From positions 1-64,000 of the forward strand of contig CASDRS010000014.1 of the NCBI GenBank assembly GCA_949283255.1: a DNA stretch of 64,000 nucleotides, written 5' to 3'. The stretch's first letter is position 1. Every line of letters begins with the position of its first letter. The position numbers were made by a program, and so were the translations under genes. Positions 52,247-61,850 of the stretch are shown one piece after another. Origin of the DNA: an uncultured bacterium (GTDB lineage Bacteria > Cyanobacteriota > Vampirovibrionia > Gastranaerophilales > Gastranaerophilaceae). The notes under the pieces are model-generated. The model was given only the letters and a program-made list of their open reading frames with translations, did no database searches and was not told the origin of the DNA.

Positions 52247-55200
52247 ATGAAGCCAGCTTTTCTATATTTTTGCTTAGATTTTCCAATTTTTGGTCTATAC
52301 TGTCCATTCTGTCGAGAGTTGAAGAATCGTTGTGCGAAAGTACAATATTAGAAAGTTTTTCCAATTGTCTTTCCAGCCTATCAAATTTGGATTCTTGCTC
52401 AGCAAATCTGGCTTCAATAAAATCCACCAACTGCTGACGCTCAGGTATAACCTTGCGTAACTCACTCAAAGCATCAGATAAAGTACTTATTTTGGAAGTT
52501 TTGTCATATATGCTTGAGATAGTTTCAGTCGTACCATCCATCCACTCGCCTAAATACATCATTACATTTTTTAGAACAGTATTCAAGTTCGTAGAATATG
52601 ACAATTTTTCATCCATAGAAACAAGAACTTTTTCAATACCTTTGGTTATTGCAGTATTATCCATCAACTCAAGTTTATTGCGAGCTTCCTCAAGACTTGA
52701 TACCACAACACCATCAACTTCTTTTTTGTTCAAAATTAATTGATTTAATCGTGAACTTATACTTACAATCTGCTCGTTAATATCGGCACTGTTTAGTCTC
52801 TTGGTTTCAGCATCGATAAATGCCACACGCAAATCTTCAATGCTCTTGGATATTTTTGAAATATTATTAGATATTACGCAAATCTCGTTATTAGGAGATT
52901 CACCAGACATATCCTTCAAGATTAATCTTAATTTTGCAAGATCAGATTCCACATCCTGAAGCGTATATGAATAAATATCCATATCATCACCGCTGCAAGT
53001 AAGCGTAGACAACTGACGTTTTACATCCATCATAGTACGATGAAGTTCGTTTGTTTTTTCGTTTACAAAATCTTTAATTTCTTCGGTTTCTTCAACAAAA
53101 GAAATTTCATTTGAAACAGACACAACCGCAGATATAATAGCTTCTTTAATTTCTCCTGCCTGTTTAGAAAGATCAATCTCAGAAATTTTATTTAACAATG
53201 TCTGAAGTGACTCATTTACATCATTAGAATTTGAACTTGCTATCTGATTTTCAATCAAATCCTTAATTTCAGCTATTTCAGCCTGAATATCGCTATCATC
53301 AGCAAGAACATCAACCTTGCTGTGTAAAGTATTCATCAATTCTTCCAATTTTGGATTTGAATCTGTGTTAGATTTAATTGACTCAAGTTTTTCCCTCATT
53401 TCAGAAGAATCAGATTTTAATTCATCCAGATTTCCCAGTTTTTCATCTAGTCTGCCCGCAACAGAACGTAGATACTCTACCCCTTCAGAAATTTCACTGT
53501 CATAAGATGAATCAGCAAGAATATCCAGCTTATTGTTTATTGTATTGATGGAATTTTCGATTTCGGAAAGATTAATTTCATTTTTAATAGAAGATAATCC
53601 TTCTTTAATATCAACAATATCAGCTGTCAAATCTGAATTATTATCTTGCACAATTACATCAAGCTTATTATCGATAACCTGAATTAACTCGTTAATTTTT
53701 TGACTGTCGCAAAGTTCTTGCTTAACAAGGTCTACACCATCTTTAACATCCTGTAATTCCTCAATCATATCTGAATTATCATTAAGAGCAATTACATCCA
53801 ATTTATTATCAAGAACTTTAACCAGTTCCACAAGCTTTGAAGAATTTTCACTATTATCAATATTTTCATTAAGCTTTAATAAAATATTTTTTATTTCAAA
53901 TAAATCATCCTCAACGCCATCATCTTCACAAGCTGCCATTGTATCCAGTTTAACGTTTATTTCGTTTAAAATATCAGCTCCAGCGAATCCGGATTTTAAC
54001 TCATCTTTTGCTCTATCAATAGCATCCTTTAAACTTGTAACGCCGTTTTCAATAGCAGGAATGATTGTGTTGTTAGATAATGTATTATCATTTATACCAA
54101 CAACAACATTCTTAACCTCAGAAATAGCTTCACGAACGCCCTCAACAGAATCTGAAATTTCAGAAACAGAATCCAAAATTTCTGAGTTGCTATCATCCAT
54201 CGCTATAATATCAAATTTAGAATTTAAAGAATCTAATTTTTGATTAATCGACTTGCGATCTTCTTCAGACGCTGAAAACTTGTCGTTAATAACATCCAAA
54301 GTATATTCAACAGTATTTTTTACGGAATTGATAACATCAAGAACATCCTGAAAAGCCAAATTGTTATCTTTAGCGCATTCTTCCAACCTGTCAGCAAGTC
54401 CCTTATTCAAGCTCTTTATAAGGTTCAGAGTATCCTCATTATCTAATAGAGGAAGAATAGCGCTCCTGAGATCTTCCATCTCATTAGTCTTTTTATCACC
54501 TAATATATTTTTAATTTCTTCCAATAAATCAACTAATGAGCTCTTAACAGAAATCTTATTTTCTTGAAGTTCCCTGTCTAATTTTGCAAACTCGGTTTCC
54601 AAAAAAGTCTGTACATTTTCAGTAAGTGTATAATTATTCTGAAGCATAGCACTTACATTCAAAATAGCCTTGTTGAAATTTTCTGCATTTTCTTTTGAAA
54701 GTTCCTGAATATCACGTTCAAAACTTTCAAATTTCATAACTGCATTTTGGTAAGCCTCTTCGACCTTACTAAACACATCTGAATTTTTAAGAGCTTCATC
54801 AAGCTTTCCGACCAAGCCAAGATAAGAAATTTCTATTTTATCTTTAATCTCAAGAACAGCCTGACCGTAATCAAAACTTGCAAACTTATCAACACTTTCT
54901 TTTAGGGCTTCATAATTTGCATTATAAGCTTCAGATTTTGCTTCAATTATCCCTTTAATGTCAGATATTGTATGTTCAATATCAGCTTGCAAGCCAAGCA
55001 TTTTTTCTTCAAAATTGCTTCTTAAATATTCAGCATTTTCACTTTGTTTAACCCTTACCTCTTCAAGATTTTGTCCTATAAGATATAGATTGCTGCTTAT
55101 AGAATTTACACCATCATTAAGAGTATTGTTCAATTTTTCTTTTTCTTCCTGAAGCGCCTGCAATATAGGATTAAACTGCTGACGGATATTGGCAAGAATT

Positions 55201-58013
55201 TCTATTAACCCAGAATCCCCTATTAAAGTAGACATTTTTGAAGAAATTTCAACAAAATTTTCTTGGATTTTCTGAACATTTTCAATAGAAACATCCAGCT
55301 TCGCACTAGTTTCAGAGTAAATTTTATCTGTACCAGCAATATATTCATTAACGCTAACTCTTAACGAATCAATATTTTGTTCATAAATTTTAGTAGAATC
55401 AGACAGCTGCATCTCGATACTTGAAAGCTTGCTAACAAGTTCACTGTCATCATTAGAATTAAGTTCTCTTACCGAATTAATAATTTCACTAACAGATGCC
55501 TGAACTTCTTCCAACCCTTTATTAAGATTTACCCTATAGGTCTCTGCATTATCGGATAAAACTTGCTCAATATTCTGCAGCGCATCCAATTTAGGGATAG
55601 CAGCTCCGGAATTTGCCTTAATTTCCGCTAATTCTGAAAGAACATTTCCACGCTGAACATTTATTCCGTCAGCTAACTGTTCAACAGAACTCTTATACTC
55701 CATAATGATATTGCGCAAATCATCAAGTTTTTCGTTCTTCTCATCACTCTGAGCATTAATTAAATCAAAGAACTTTTCAAAAATTTCATGAGTATCTGTC
55801 GCTTGAATAATTACATTTTTTAAATCATCCAATTTTACTATAAATTCATTATTTGAATATTTACCTTGATTAACAACATCATCTATTCTTACGTGATAAT
55901 CTTCAATAATCTTTTTCAATTCACCAAGTTGCTCATCCTTGTTTGAACTTTTTTCATTAATCAACGATGTCAACTTGTCCAGAATTTCATCTTTAGCCGA
56001 ACTGTCTGCTACAAGAATTTTCAACTCGCCAAAGTTATTTGCGAAATCTTCACTCTGTGCATTTAATTTGTCAGACACACCTTTCAAGATTTCACCAGAT
56101 TCGTTTAATCTGTTTGCAAAATCTTCACTCTGTGCATTCAATTTGTCAGATACGTCTCGCAACATTTCACCGGATTCGTTTAATCTGTTTGCAAAATCTT
56201 CGCTCTGTGCATTTAATTTGTCAGATACGTCTCGCAACATTTCACCGGATTCGTTTAATCTGTTTGCAAAATCTTCACTCTGTGCATTTAATTTGTCAGA
56301 TACACCTCGCAACATTTCACCGGATTCGTTTAATCTGTTTGCAAAATCTTCACTCTGTGCATTCAATTTGTCAGACACACCTCTCAAGATTTCACCAGAT
56401 TCGTTTAATCTGTTTGCAAAATCTTCACTCTGTGCATTCAATTTGTCAGACACACTTCTCAAGATTTCACCGGATTCATCAAATTTTGATTTTACCAATT
56501 CAAAATTTGAGTTTCTGCCATCATCAGAGGCTTTGATTAACTCTTCTACATGGGACAATTTTTCAACAATTTCATCATCCCTCAATGAAGAATCCATTCT
56601 GTTTGAATAATCTACAAACAAATCCTTTATTGCAGAAAGATACTCAGACAAACTGTCCGCAACAGATTCCTTAAAACCGGAAATTGATTCAGTCGTAGAG
56701 TCAATTTTATTAATAATCTTATCCAAATTTGAAGTAGCAGAAGCTAACAAATCACCTTTTAAGGAATTAATACTTTCGCTGTTACTGTTAACTACACCCA
56801 AAACAGCAGAATCTACCATTTCTGTCATTGAAGAAGAATATTCATCAAATTTTGAACGAATATCTTCAAGCATAGTTTTATACTCTAAACAAGTTTCGTT
56901 TATATTTGTTTCGACCTCAGCAAATTTCGAATCAAAAAAGCCTTTACTATCTTCCTCTAAACCAGCAACAGCATCTTTGTATGCAGTCAGGATTTCATAT
57001 ATTTTAGAAGTCTTATCGGTAATAGAATCCTCATACTCACGAGCTTTTTCATCAATTTTTGCACTAAACGCATTCAGCTCATCTACAATAGCCTGAGTAT
57101 TTCTTGTCTGAATATTAGACCCGTCAGCAAATTTTTGATCAAAAGCGTTTGTAAAATCGTCCATCTGCACTTTTAATTGTTCTGAATAGTCAGACAAATT
57201 TGCCCTCAAGCACTCAAAGCTTGTTTTCATATCAATTGAATTGCCGTTCATATAATCAGACAGACTTGTGCTCAAATATTTAAGACGTTCAAATCCATCT
57301 TCAAGCGTTTTATGAATATCATCGCTCAATGCAAACAGTTTTGAATTAACAGTACCCAGCTGAGCCGAAACAGTCCCGTCAAGAGTACTTATTTTTTCAG
57401 TATTGGCAGAAATTATATTTTCTAAAGAATTAATTAAATATGCATTTTTGTTGGAATTTTCATCAATAACCTGCTTCAAATCAGCCATAGCTGAAATAAT
57501 GTTTCCGTGGCGAAGATTTGAATCTGCAGTATAATGCTCAAAACTTGAGATAAGATCTTCACTGCGCTGTTTAACAACGTCAATAATTTCATTATTATTA
57601 ACGGCAGTCTCTAAAGCAGAAACCTTATCAAACAATATATTTTTTGATTCAGTATCTTTGTTAGCAAATGTCACAATAGCATCAACAGCTTCTCTAAAAT
57701 TTCCTGATAGAGTTTGAACTTCTCCTGACAAATTAGCATAATCGGCAGAAGTAACAGTATTTTCCAATAATGCTCTTAATTGTTTAAGCTTATCTGCAAG
57801 ATTAACAAAAACCTGTTCATCAGTAGAAATTTTTGAATTAAGAACCTCTCTTAAATTAGTAACGATGGAATTAACCTCAACGCTATCGGTATCCATATTT
57901 TCGAGCTTTGATTTAATATCAAGCAATACACTGTTGAATTCACTGGAATTCAAATCATTTTCAATCTTTAATCTTTCTAAAAGTGCTGCAATTTCGTCAA
58001 CTTTTTCCGCCAT
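52236..58013 (-). CDS. Giant coiled-coil protein with tandem repeats
   Basis: 1925 aa, acidic, rich in Ser, Asn, Asp, Glu, Leu, with no signal peptide, membrane segment or enzyme motif. Almost entirely predicted coiled coil. Residues 508-657 are six near-identical 25-residue units (LNESGEILRGVSDKLNAQSEDFANR pattern). A second, older repeat family appears from about residue 1250 on, with KLDVI/KLDIL cores (NNKLDIL, DNKLDVI, SKFDII, VKLDTM, SKVDVL). AAGG precedes the ATG. Overlaps the oxidase gene by 11 nt. Could be a cytoplasmic filament or a spacer/tether; no relative recognised. Confidence 0.75.
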   Translation of the reverse strand: MAEKVDEIAALLERLKIENDLNSSEFNSVLLDIKSKLENMDTDSVEVNSIVTNLREVLNSKISTDEQVFVNLADKLKQLRALLENTVTSADYANLSGEVQTLSGNFREAVDAIVTFANKDTESKNILFDKVSALETAVNNNEIIDVVKQRSEDLISSFEHYTADSNLRHGNIISAMADLKQVIDENSNKNAYLINSLENIISANTEKISTLDGTVSAQLGTVNSKLFALSDDIHKTLEDGFERLKYLSTSLSDYMNGNSIDMKTSFECLRANLSDYSEQLKVQMDDFTNAFDQKFADGSNIQTRNTQAIVDELNAFSAKIDEKAREYEDSITDKTSKIYEILTAYKDAVAGLEEDSKGFFDSKFAEVETNINETCLEYKTMLEDIRSKFDEYSSSMTEMVDSAVLGVVNSNSESINSLKGDLLASATSNLDKIINKIDSTTESISGFKESVADSLSEYLSAIKDLFVDYSNRMDSSLRDDEIVEKLSHVEELIKASDDGRNSNFELVKSKFDESGEILRSVSDKLNAQSEDFANRLNESGEILRGVSDKLNAQSEDFANRLNESGEMLRGVSDKLNAQSEDFANRLNESGEMLRDVSDKLNAQSEDFANRLNESGEMLRDVSDKLNAQSEDFANRLNESGEILKGVSDKLNAQSEDFANNFGELKILVADSSAKDEILDKLTSLINEKSSNKDEQLGELKKIIEDYHVRIDDVVNQGKYSNNEFIVKLDDLKNVIIQATDTHEIFEKFFDLINAQSDEKNEKLDDLRNIIMEYKSSVEQLADGINVQRGNVLSELAEIKANSGAAIPKLDALQNIEQVLSDNAETYRVNLNKGLEEVQASVSEIINSVRELNSNDDSELVSKLSSIEMQLSDSTKIYEQNIDSLRVSVNEYIAGTDKIYSETSAKLDVSIENVQKIQENFVEISSKMSTLIGDSGLIEILANIRQQFNPILQALQEEKEKLNNTLNDGVNSISSNLYLIGQNLEEVRVKQSENAEYLRSNFEEKMLGLQADIEHTISDIKGIIEAKSEAYNANYEALKESVDKFASFDYGQAVLEIKDKIEISYLGLVGKLDEALKNSDVFSKVEEAYQNAVMKFESFERDIQELSKENAENFNKAILNVSAMLQNNYTLTENVQTFLETEFAKLDRELQENKISVKSSLVDLLEEIKNILGDKKTNEMEDLRSAILPLLDNEDTLNLIKSLNKGLADRLEECAKDNNLAFQDVLDVINSVKNTVEYTLDVINDKFSASEEDRKSINQKLDSLNSKFDIIAMDDSNSEILDSVSEISDSVEGVREAISEVKNVVVGINDNTLSNNTIIPAIENGVTSLKDAIDRAKDELKSGFAGADILNEINVKLDTMAACEDDGVEDDLFEIKNILLKLNENIDNSENSSKLVELVKVLDNKLDVIALNDNSDMIEELQDVKDGVDLVKQELCDSQKINELIQVIDNKLDVIVQDNNSDLTADIVDIKEGLSSIKNEINLSEIENSINTINNKLDILADSSYDSEISEGVEYLRSVAGRLDEKLGNLDELKSDSSEMREKLESIKSNTDSNPKLEELMNTLHSKVDVLADDSDIQAEIAEIKDLIENQIASSNSNDVNESLQTLLNKISEIDLSKQAGEIKEAIISAVVSVSNEISFVEETEEIKDFVNEKTNELHRTMMDVKRQLSTLTCSGDDMDIYSYTLQDVESDLAKLRLILKDMSGESPNNEICVISNNISKISKSIEDLRVAFIDAETKRLNSADINEQIVSISSRLNQLILNKKEVDGVVVSSLEEARNKLELMDNTAITKGIEKVLVSMDEKLSYSTNLNTVLKNVMMYLGEWMDGTTETISSIYDKTSKISTLSDALSELRKVIPERQQLVDFIEARFAEQESKFDRLERQLEKLSNIVLSHNDSSTLDRMDSIDQKLENLSKNIEKLASYVE
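56041..56490 (-). repeat. Six tandem 75-bp repeats
   Basis: Units 56041-56115, 56116-56190, 56191-56265, 56266-56340, 56341-56415 and 56416-56490. Each starts with the same GCAAAATCTTC core and differs by only a few bases, which points to recent duplication. In frame with the coiled-coil gene (25 codons each). The last unit is truncated in similarity at its far end. Confidence 0.9.
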
Positions 58014-58136
58014 TATATTATTTCCTTAAAAAATACACATTTTCCCAATAATATTCTAGCAGAATAATAGTATTTAAAGCAAAATGTTAAGGAAATGTAT
58101 TAAAATGTAAAGAAAAAGAACTAAAATTATATTAAG

Positions 58137-58145
58137 TGATATAAT
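58137..58145 (+). promoter_or_regulatory. Extended -10 promoter of the korDABC-type operon
   Basis: TGATATAAT (58137-58145). Transcription would begin near 58152, giving a leader of about 25 nt with GAGGGAG at 58164-58170. Confidence 0.65.
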
Positions 58146-58176
58146 TAAGGTGAGCATGGCAGAGAGGGAGATGATT

Positions 58177-58389
58177 ATGAGTCACGTAGTTATTGATAAA
58201 GAAAGATGCAAAGGATGTTATCTTTGTATAGATGAATGTCCGAAAAAGCTGCTAAAAATAGGCAAAGATGTTAACAGTTTGGGAGTTCACTTAGTAGAAT
58301 TTGAAGATCCAAACCACGAATGTTTGGGGTGTGCATTATGCGCAACAAGATGCCCTGATATGGCAATAACAGAAGTTTACAAAGGATAA
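58177..58389 (+). CDS. korD: 2-oxoacid:ferredoxin oxidoreductase ferredoxin subunit (delta)
   Basis: 70 aa with two 4Fe-4S motifs: Cys11-x2-Cys14-x2-Cys17-x3-Cys21 and ECLGCALCATRCP. Carries electrons from the catalytic subunits to external ferredoxin. ATG 58177 is 6 nt after GAGGGAG; in-frame GTG 58150 and ATG 58156 lie upstream of that site. First gene of the four-gene operon, with only 13 nt to the next gene. Confidence 0.9.
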   Translation: MSHVVIDKERCKGCYLCIDECPKKLLKIGKDVNSLGVHLVEFEDPNHECLGCALCATRCPDMAITEVYKG

Positions 58390-58402
58390 GAGTAAAAATA
58401 TT

Positions 58403-59476
58403 ATGACAGAATGTTTAACTAAAAGCAAAAAAGTATTAACAAAAGGGAATTATGCAATAGCAAATGCTGCTGTTATTGCAGGATGCGAATGCTATTTCGG
58501 ATATCCGATCACGCCACAGAGTGAAATCGGGGAGTTCATGAGCGGGAAAATGCAAGAATTAAAAAGAGCTTATGTTTCTGCTGAAAGCGAATTAGCTTCA
58601 ATTAATATGGTACTTGGAGCCTGCTCTACAGGTGCAAAAGCAATGACATCATCTTCTTCATGCGCAGTATCATTAATGCAAGAAGCTTTATCATACGCAG
58701 CATCTGATGAATTACCGATTGTATTAGTCAGCGTTATGAGGGGCGGCCCTGGGTTAGGAAACATCTACCCTTCTCAAGGCGACTATAATCAGGCTACTAT
58801 CGGAGGTGGAGACGGCGATTACAAAATGATAGTTTTGGCTCCTTCCACAGTTCAAGAATGTGTAGATTTGACATACAGAGCATTTTATCTGGCTCACAAG
58901 TATAAAAATCCTACAATCTTATTGGCAGACGGACTTTTAGGACAAATGATGGAGCCTGTAGAATTTGGTGAATATCCATACCCTGAAGTTGATAATTCAT
59001 CTTGGGCTCTTAGCGGGGCAAAAAACAGACCTGCTAGAGTTATAAGATCTTATGCACCTAGTGCGGATGATCAATGTGAATTTTTGAAAAAATTACACGC
59101 AAAATATAAACTGATTGAAGAAAAAGAAACAGATTGGGAAGAAATTAATACAGAGGATGCTGATATTATCCTCGTAAGCTTCGGTTCTCCTGCAAGAAAT
59201 GCAAAATCTGCAATGAAGGAATGCCGTAAAATGGGATTAAAAGTTGGTATGCTAAGACCAATAACATTATCACCATTCCCTTCAAAGAGAATCGCAGAAC
59301 TTGCGCAAACGGCTAAAAAATTCATTTCCGTTGAAATCAATATGGGTCAAATGATTAGAGATATAAAATTAGCCGTAAACGGTAAAGTTCCTGTAGAACT
59401 TCTCAACCGACCGGTTGGAAATCCTCCGTCAGTTGAAGAAATTATAGAAAGAATTAAAAAAGAAAGTGAAGTATAG
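58403..59476 (+). CDS. korA: 2-oxoacid:ferredoxin oxidoreductase alpha subunit
   Basis: 357 aa. The pyrimidine-binding half of the thiamine diphosphate enzyme: GCECYFGYPITPQSEIGEFM, SAESELASINMVLGACSTGAKAMTSSSSCAVSLM, VMRGGPGLGNIYPSQGDYNQA. Both KorA and VorB (branched-chain 2-oxoacid) enzymes look like this; the GGPGLG/PSQ and GDGDYKMIVLAP stretches recall VorB annotations. Decides substrate with KorB, but I cannot settle whether it uses 2-oxoglutarate or branched-chain oxoacids. Directly followed by korB (no gap). Confidence 0.9.
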   Translation: MTECLTKSKKVLTKGNYAIANAAVIAGCECYFGYPITPQSEIGEFMSGKMQELKRAYVSAESELASINMVLGACSTGAKAMTSSSSCAVSLMQEALSYAASDELPIVLVSVMRGGPGLGNIYPSQGDYNQATIGGGDGDYKMIVLAPSTVQECVDLTYRAFYLAHKYKNPTILLADGLLGQMMEPVEFGEYPYPEVDNSSWALSGAKNRPARVIRSYAPSADDQCEFLKKLHAKYKLIEEKETDWEEINTEDADIILVSFGSPARNAKSAMKECRKMGLKVGMLRPITLSPFPSKRIAELAQTAKKFISVEINMGQMIRDIKLAVNGKVPVELLNRPVGNPPSVEEIIERIKKESEV

Positions 59477-60235
59477 ATGACAACATTAACTCAAACATTT
59501 AAAATCCCTGAAAGCATAAAGAAGGGTTCAAAATTTTCATTTTGTCCGGGATGTGACCACGGTGTAGCGGTAAGACTTGTCGCTGAAGTTTTGGATGAAC
59601 TCGGATTGAGAGAAAATACCATTGCAGTAGCTTCAATCGGATGTTCAGTTACATTATATGACTTCTTGGAAGTTGATAGTCTTGAAGCCCCTCACGGTAG
59701 AGCTCTTGCAGAGGCCACAGGGATAAAAAGAGCAAGACCTGATAAATTTGTATTCACATACCAAGGGGATGGCGATTTTGCATCAATCGGTATGGCTGAG
59801 AGCATGCACTGCGCTCTTAGAGGCGAAAATGTAACAGCTATATGTATAAACAACACGACATATGGCATGACTGGCGGTCAACTTGGACCAACAACTTTGC
59901 TCGGTCAGGTTACAACAACTTCTCCAAAGGGAAGAAATGTTGAATACTACGGTTACCCGATTAAAATTGCAGAACATATGGCATTATGCGATGGTACCGC
60001 ATACAGCGCAAGAGTTTCACTTGACACGGTTCCTAATATCAGAAAAGCAAAAGCTGCAATAAAAAAAGCTTTTGAAATTCAGCTAAAAGGACTCGGATTT
60101 AGCTTTGTAGAAATATTGGCAACTTGCCCGACTAACTGGAAGAAAACTCCGCAAAAGGCTCACGATCGAGTAAGAGAAGAAATGATGCCTATATTCAAAC
60201 CGGGAATCTACAAAGACATAACAGCAAATAATTAA
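59477..60235 (+). CDS. korB: 2-oxoacid:ferredoxin oxidoreductase beta subunit
   Basis: 252 aa, the thiamine-diphosphate-binding subunit. FCPGCDHGVAVRL has the Cys-x2-Cys that helps hold an Fe-S cluster, IGCSVTLYDF continues it, and GDGDFASIGM...AICINN is the TPP/Mg motif. Start and stop of neighbouring genes are contiguous. Reversible: decarboxylates oxoacid to acyl-CoA and reduces ferredoxin, typical of anaerobic metabolism. Confidence 0.92.
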   Translation: MTTLTQTFKIPESIKKGSKFSFCPGCDHGVAVRLVAEVLDELGLRENTIAVASIGCSVTLYDFLEVDSLEAPHGRALAEATGIKRARPDKFVFTYQGDGDFASIGMAESMHCALRGENVTAICINNTTYGMTGGQLGPTTLLGQVTTTSPKGRNVEYYGYPIKIAEHMALCDGTAYSARVSLDTVPNIRKAKAAIKKAFEIQLKGLGFSFVEILATCPTNWKKTPQKAHDRVREEMMPIFKPGIYKDITANN

Positions 60236-60247
60236 GGAAATACGATT

Positions 60248-60802
60248 ATGGAAAAGAATTTTATAATAGCAGGTTTTGGCGGTCAGGGAGTACTTCTTGC
60301 AGGAGAAGTTCTGGCAAACGCCTTTATGTTAGACAATAAGAACGTAACTTGGTACCCGAGCTACGGAGCTGAGATGAGAGGCGGAACAGTTAACTGTGAA
60401 ATAGTTATGAACGACAGCGAAGACGTAAGTTCTGTTAACAAGGCTCAAGCTGACTATGTACTTGCTCTTAATCAGGCATCTTTTGACAGATTTTTACCTA
60501 AAGTTAAATCCGGTGGATGGATGATAGCAAATTCTACACTTGTGGATGAAGTCAAGAAAAGAAGTGATATAAATTACTTTTTTGCACCTGTTACAAGGCT
60601 TGCAGATGAACTTGGCAACAGCAAAATGACAAACATTTTATCACTTGGTGTTCTTGCAAAAATCAGCGGATTAACGTCTCTTGATACACTCGAAAAAGCG
60701 TTGGATAACGTGTTGCCACCGCATAGAAAGAACCTTTTGCCTTTAAATTGCAAGGCATTAAAAATAGGCTATGAGTATGATTTATCAGCTGTAAAAGTAT
60801 AA
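60248..60802 (+). CDS. korC: 2-oxoacid:ferredoxin oxidoreductase gamma subunit
   Basis: 184 aa, Rossmann-like. FIIAGFGGQGVLLAGEVLANA is the CoA-binding G-G-Q-G motif; WYPSYGAEMRGGTVNCEIV is the family block. Last gene of the operon, AAGGAAATACG before the ATG. Confidence 0.92.
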   Translation: MEKNFIIAGFGGQGVLLAGEVLANAFMLDNKNVTWYPSYGAEMRGGTVNCEIVMNDSEDVSSVNKAQADYVLALNQASFDRFLPKVKSGGWMIANSTLVDEVKKRSDINYFFAPVTRLADELGNSKMTNILSLGVLAKISGLTSLDTLEKALDNVLPPHRKNLLPLNCKALKIGYEYDLSAVKV

Positions 60803-60848
60803 AATCACCTAAAAAGTCGATTTAAAATTTTAAAGTTAATATTATCCT

Positions 60849-60854
60849 TATAAT
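60849..60854 (+). promoter_or_regulatory. -10 element upstream of the 76-aa gene
   Basis: TATAAT (60849-60854). A clear -35 is not seen. Confidence 0.4.
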
Positions 60855-60916
60855 ACAAGAACGGATTATTTAAGGTTTAGTAAATACACATATTATTTTA
60901 ATGAGGTTTTTTTGAA

Positions 60917-61147
60917 GTGAAAAAAGAACTAATCAAATCAATAAAAGAGAAGGAAATTCAATTGGCAAAGCTTGCCGCTCACGTTGATAAAAGTTTTATC
61001 TGCTCCGAATTGTACAACAAAGTAGTGATAGAAAAAGCTATACTAAAAAAACAGCTTGACGAGTTAAATGCTAACAAATTTGCAAAAAATGTTATTAAGC
61101 TGTTCCCGCGTAAAAAAACTCTTATTTGTGATTATTTTCATGGTTAA
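60917..61147 (+). CDS. Small basic coiled-coil protein
   Basis: 76 aa, GTG start at 60917 with GAGG 10 nt upstream. Lys-rich helix, heptad-like (IKEKEIQLAKLAAHVDKSF ... EKAILKKQLDELNAN), ending LFPRKKTLICDYFHG. No family recognised. Position after korC on the same strand but with its own -10, so probably independent. Confidence 0.5.
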   Translation: MKKELIKSIKEKEIQLAKLAAHVDKSFICSELYNKVVIEKAILKKQLDELNANKFAKNVIKLFPRKKTLICDYFHG

Positions 61148-61205
61148 GAGTTTTTATATTGCTGAAATATAGTCTCATAAGCCCTTGACCAAATGCTATA
61201 GAGAA

Positions 61206-61850
61206 TTAAATTCTCAAAGATGCAATAGCGTCAGGAATATTATCCGAACTATAAATATAACTGCCTGCAACAAGAGAATTTGCGCCATAATCACGACAAA
61301 TCTTACCTGTTTCAGCGTTTATACCGCCATCGACTTGAACAATAATATCGCGGTTAAGTTCTCGTATAGGTTTTATTTTTTCAGCGCAATCGGGCATAAA
61401 CTTTTGCCCCCCAAACCCCGGCTCAACTGTCATTATAAGAATCATATCAAGATATGATAAAAAAGGAAAAGTCACATCAACAGTCGTTTTGGGCTTGATA
61501 GACATTCCTGCCATAATATCAAAAGATTTTATGTATTTTATAAGTTCAACTATATTTTCCGGCTCAACAGCTTCATAATGGAATGTCAAAATATCAGCCC
61601 CTGCAGCCGCAAAAGGTTCAACATACTTTTTCGGATTTTCAATCATAAGATGAACATCCAGCGGAATCTGCGCAATTTTCTTTACACTCTTTACAACAGG
61701 AACACCGATTGTAATATTTGGGACGAAATGCCCATCCATCACATCTACATGAAGCCAATCAGCACCGGCATCTTCAACCAGCTTGATATCTCGCTCAAGG
61801 TTGGCAAAATCCGCAGATAAAATAGAAGGTGAAACTATAATCTTACTCAT
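61206..61850 (-). CDS. rpe: Ribulose-phosphate 3-epimerase
   Basis: 214 aa TIM barrel. SPSILSADFANLERDI, WLHVDVMDGHFVPNITIG, HLMIENPKKYVEPFAAAGAD, and TVEPGFGGQKFMP with VDGGIN are family hallmarks. Interconverts ribulose 5-phosphate and xylulose 5-phosphate. Its start overlaps the end of rnc by 8 nt (GATGAGTAA). Confidence 0.95.
   Translation of the reverse strand: MSKIIVSPSILSADFANLERDIKLVEDAGADWLHVDVMDGHFVPNITIGVPVVKSVKKIAQIPLDVHLMIENPKKYVEPFAAAGADILTFHYEAVEPENIVELIKYIKSFDIMAGMSIKPKTTVDVTFPFLSYLDMILIMTVEPGFGGQKFMPDCAEKIKPIRELNRDIIVQVDGGINAETGKICRDYGANSLVAGSYIYSSDNIPDAIASLRI

Noticed and set aside
56041-56490. CRISPR-like array
   Set aside because: Repeats are contiguous with no spacers and lie in frame inside a gene; 75-bp unit is far too long.
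55939-56610. Two long plus-strand ORFs with repeats opposite the giant gene (223 and 165 aa)
   Set aside because: They are antisense shadows of the 75-bp repeats; open because 75 is divisible by 3. No start context.
61201-61215. GAGAATT-A-AATTCTC hairpin at the rpe stop
   Set aside because: Weak AT-rich stem without a T-tract; not enough for a terminator call.
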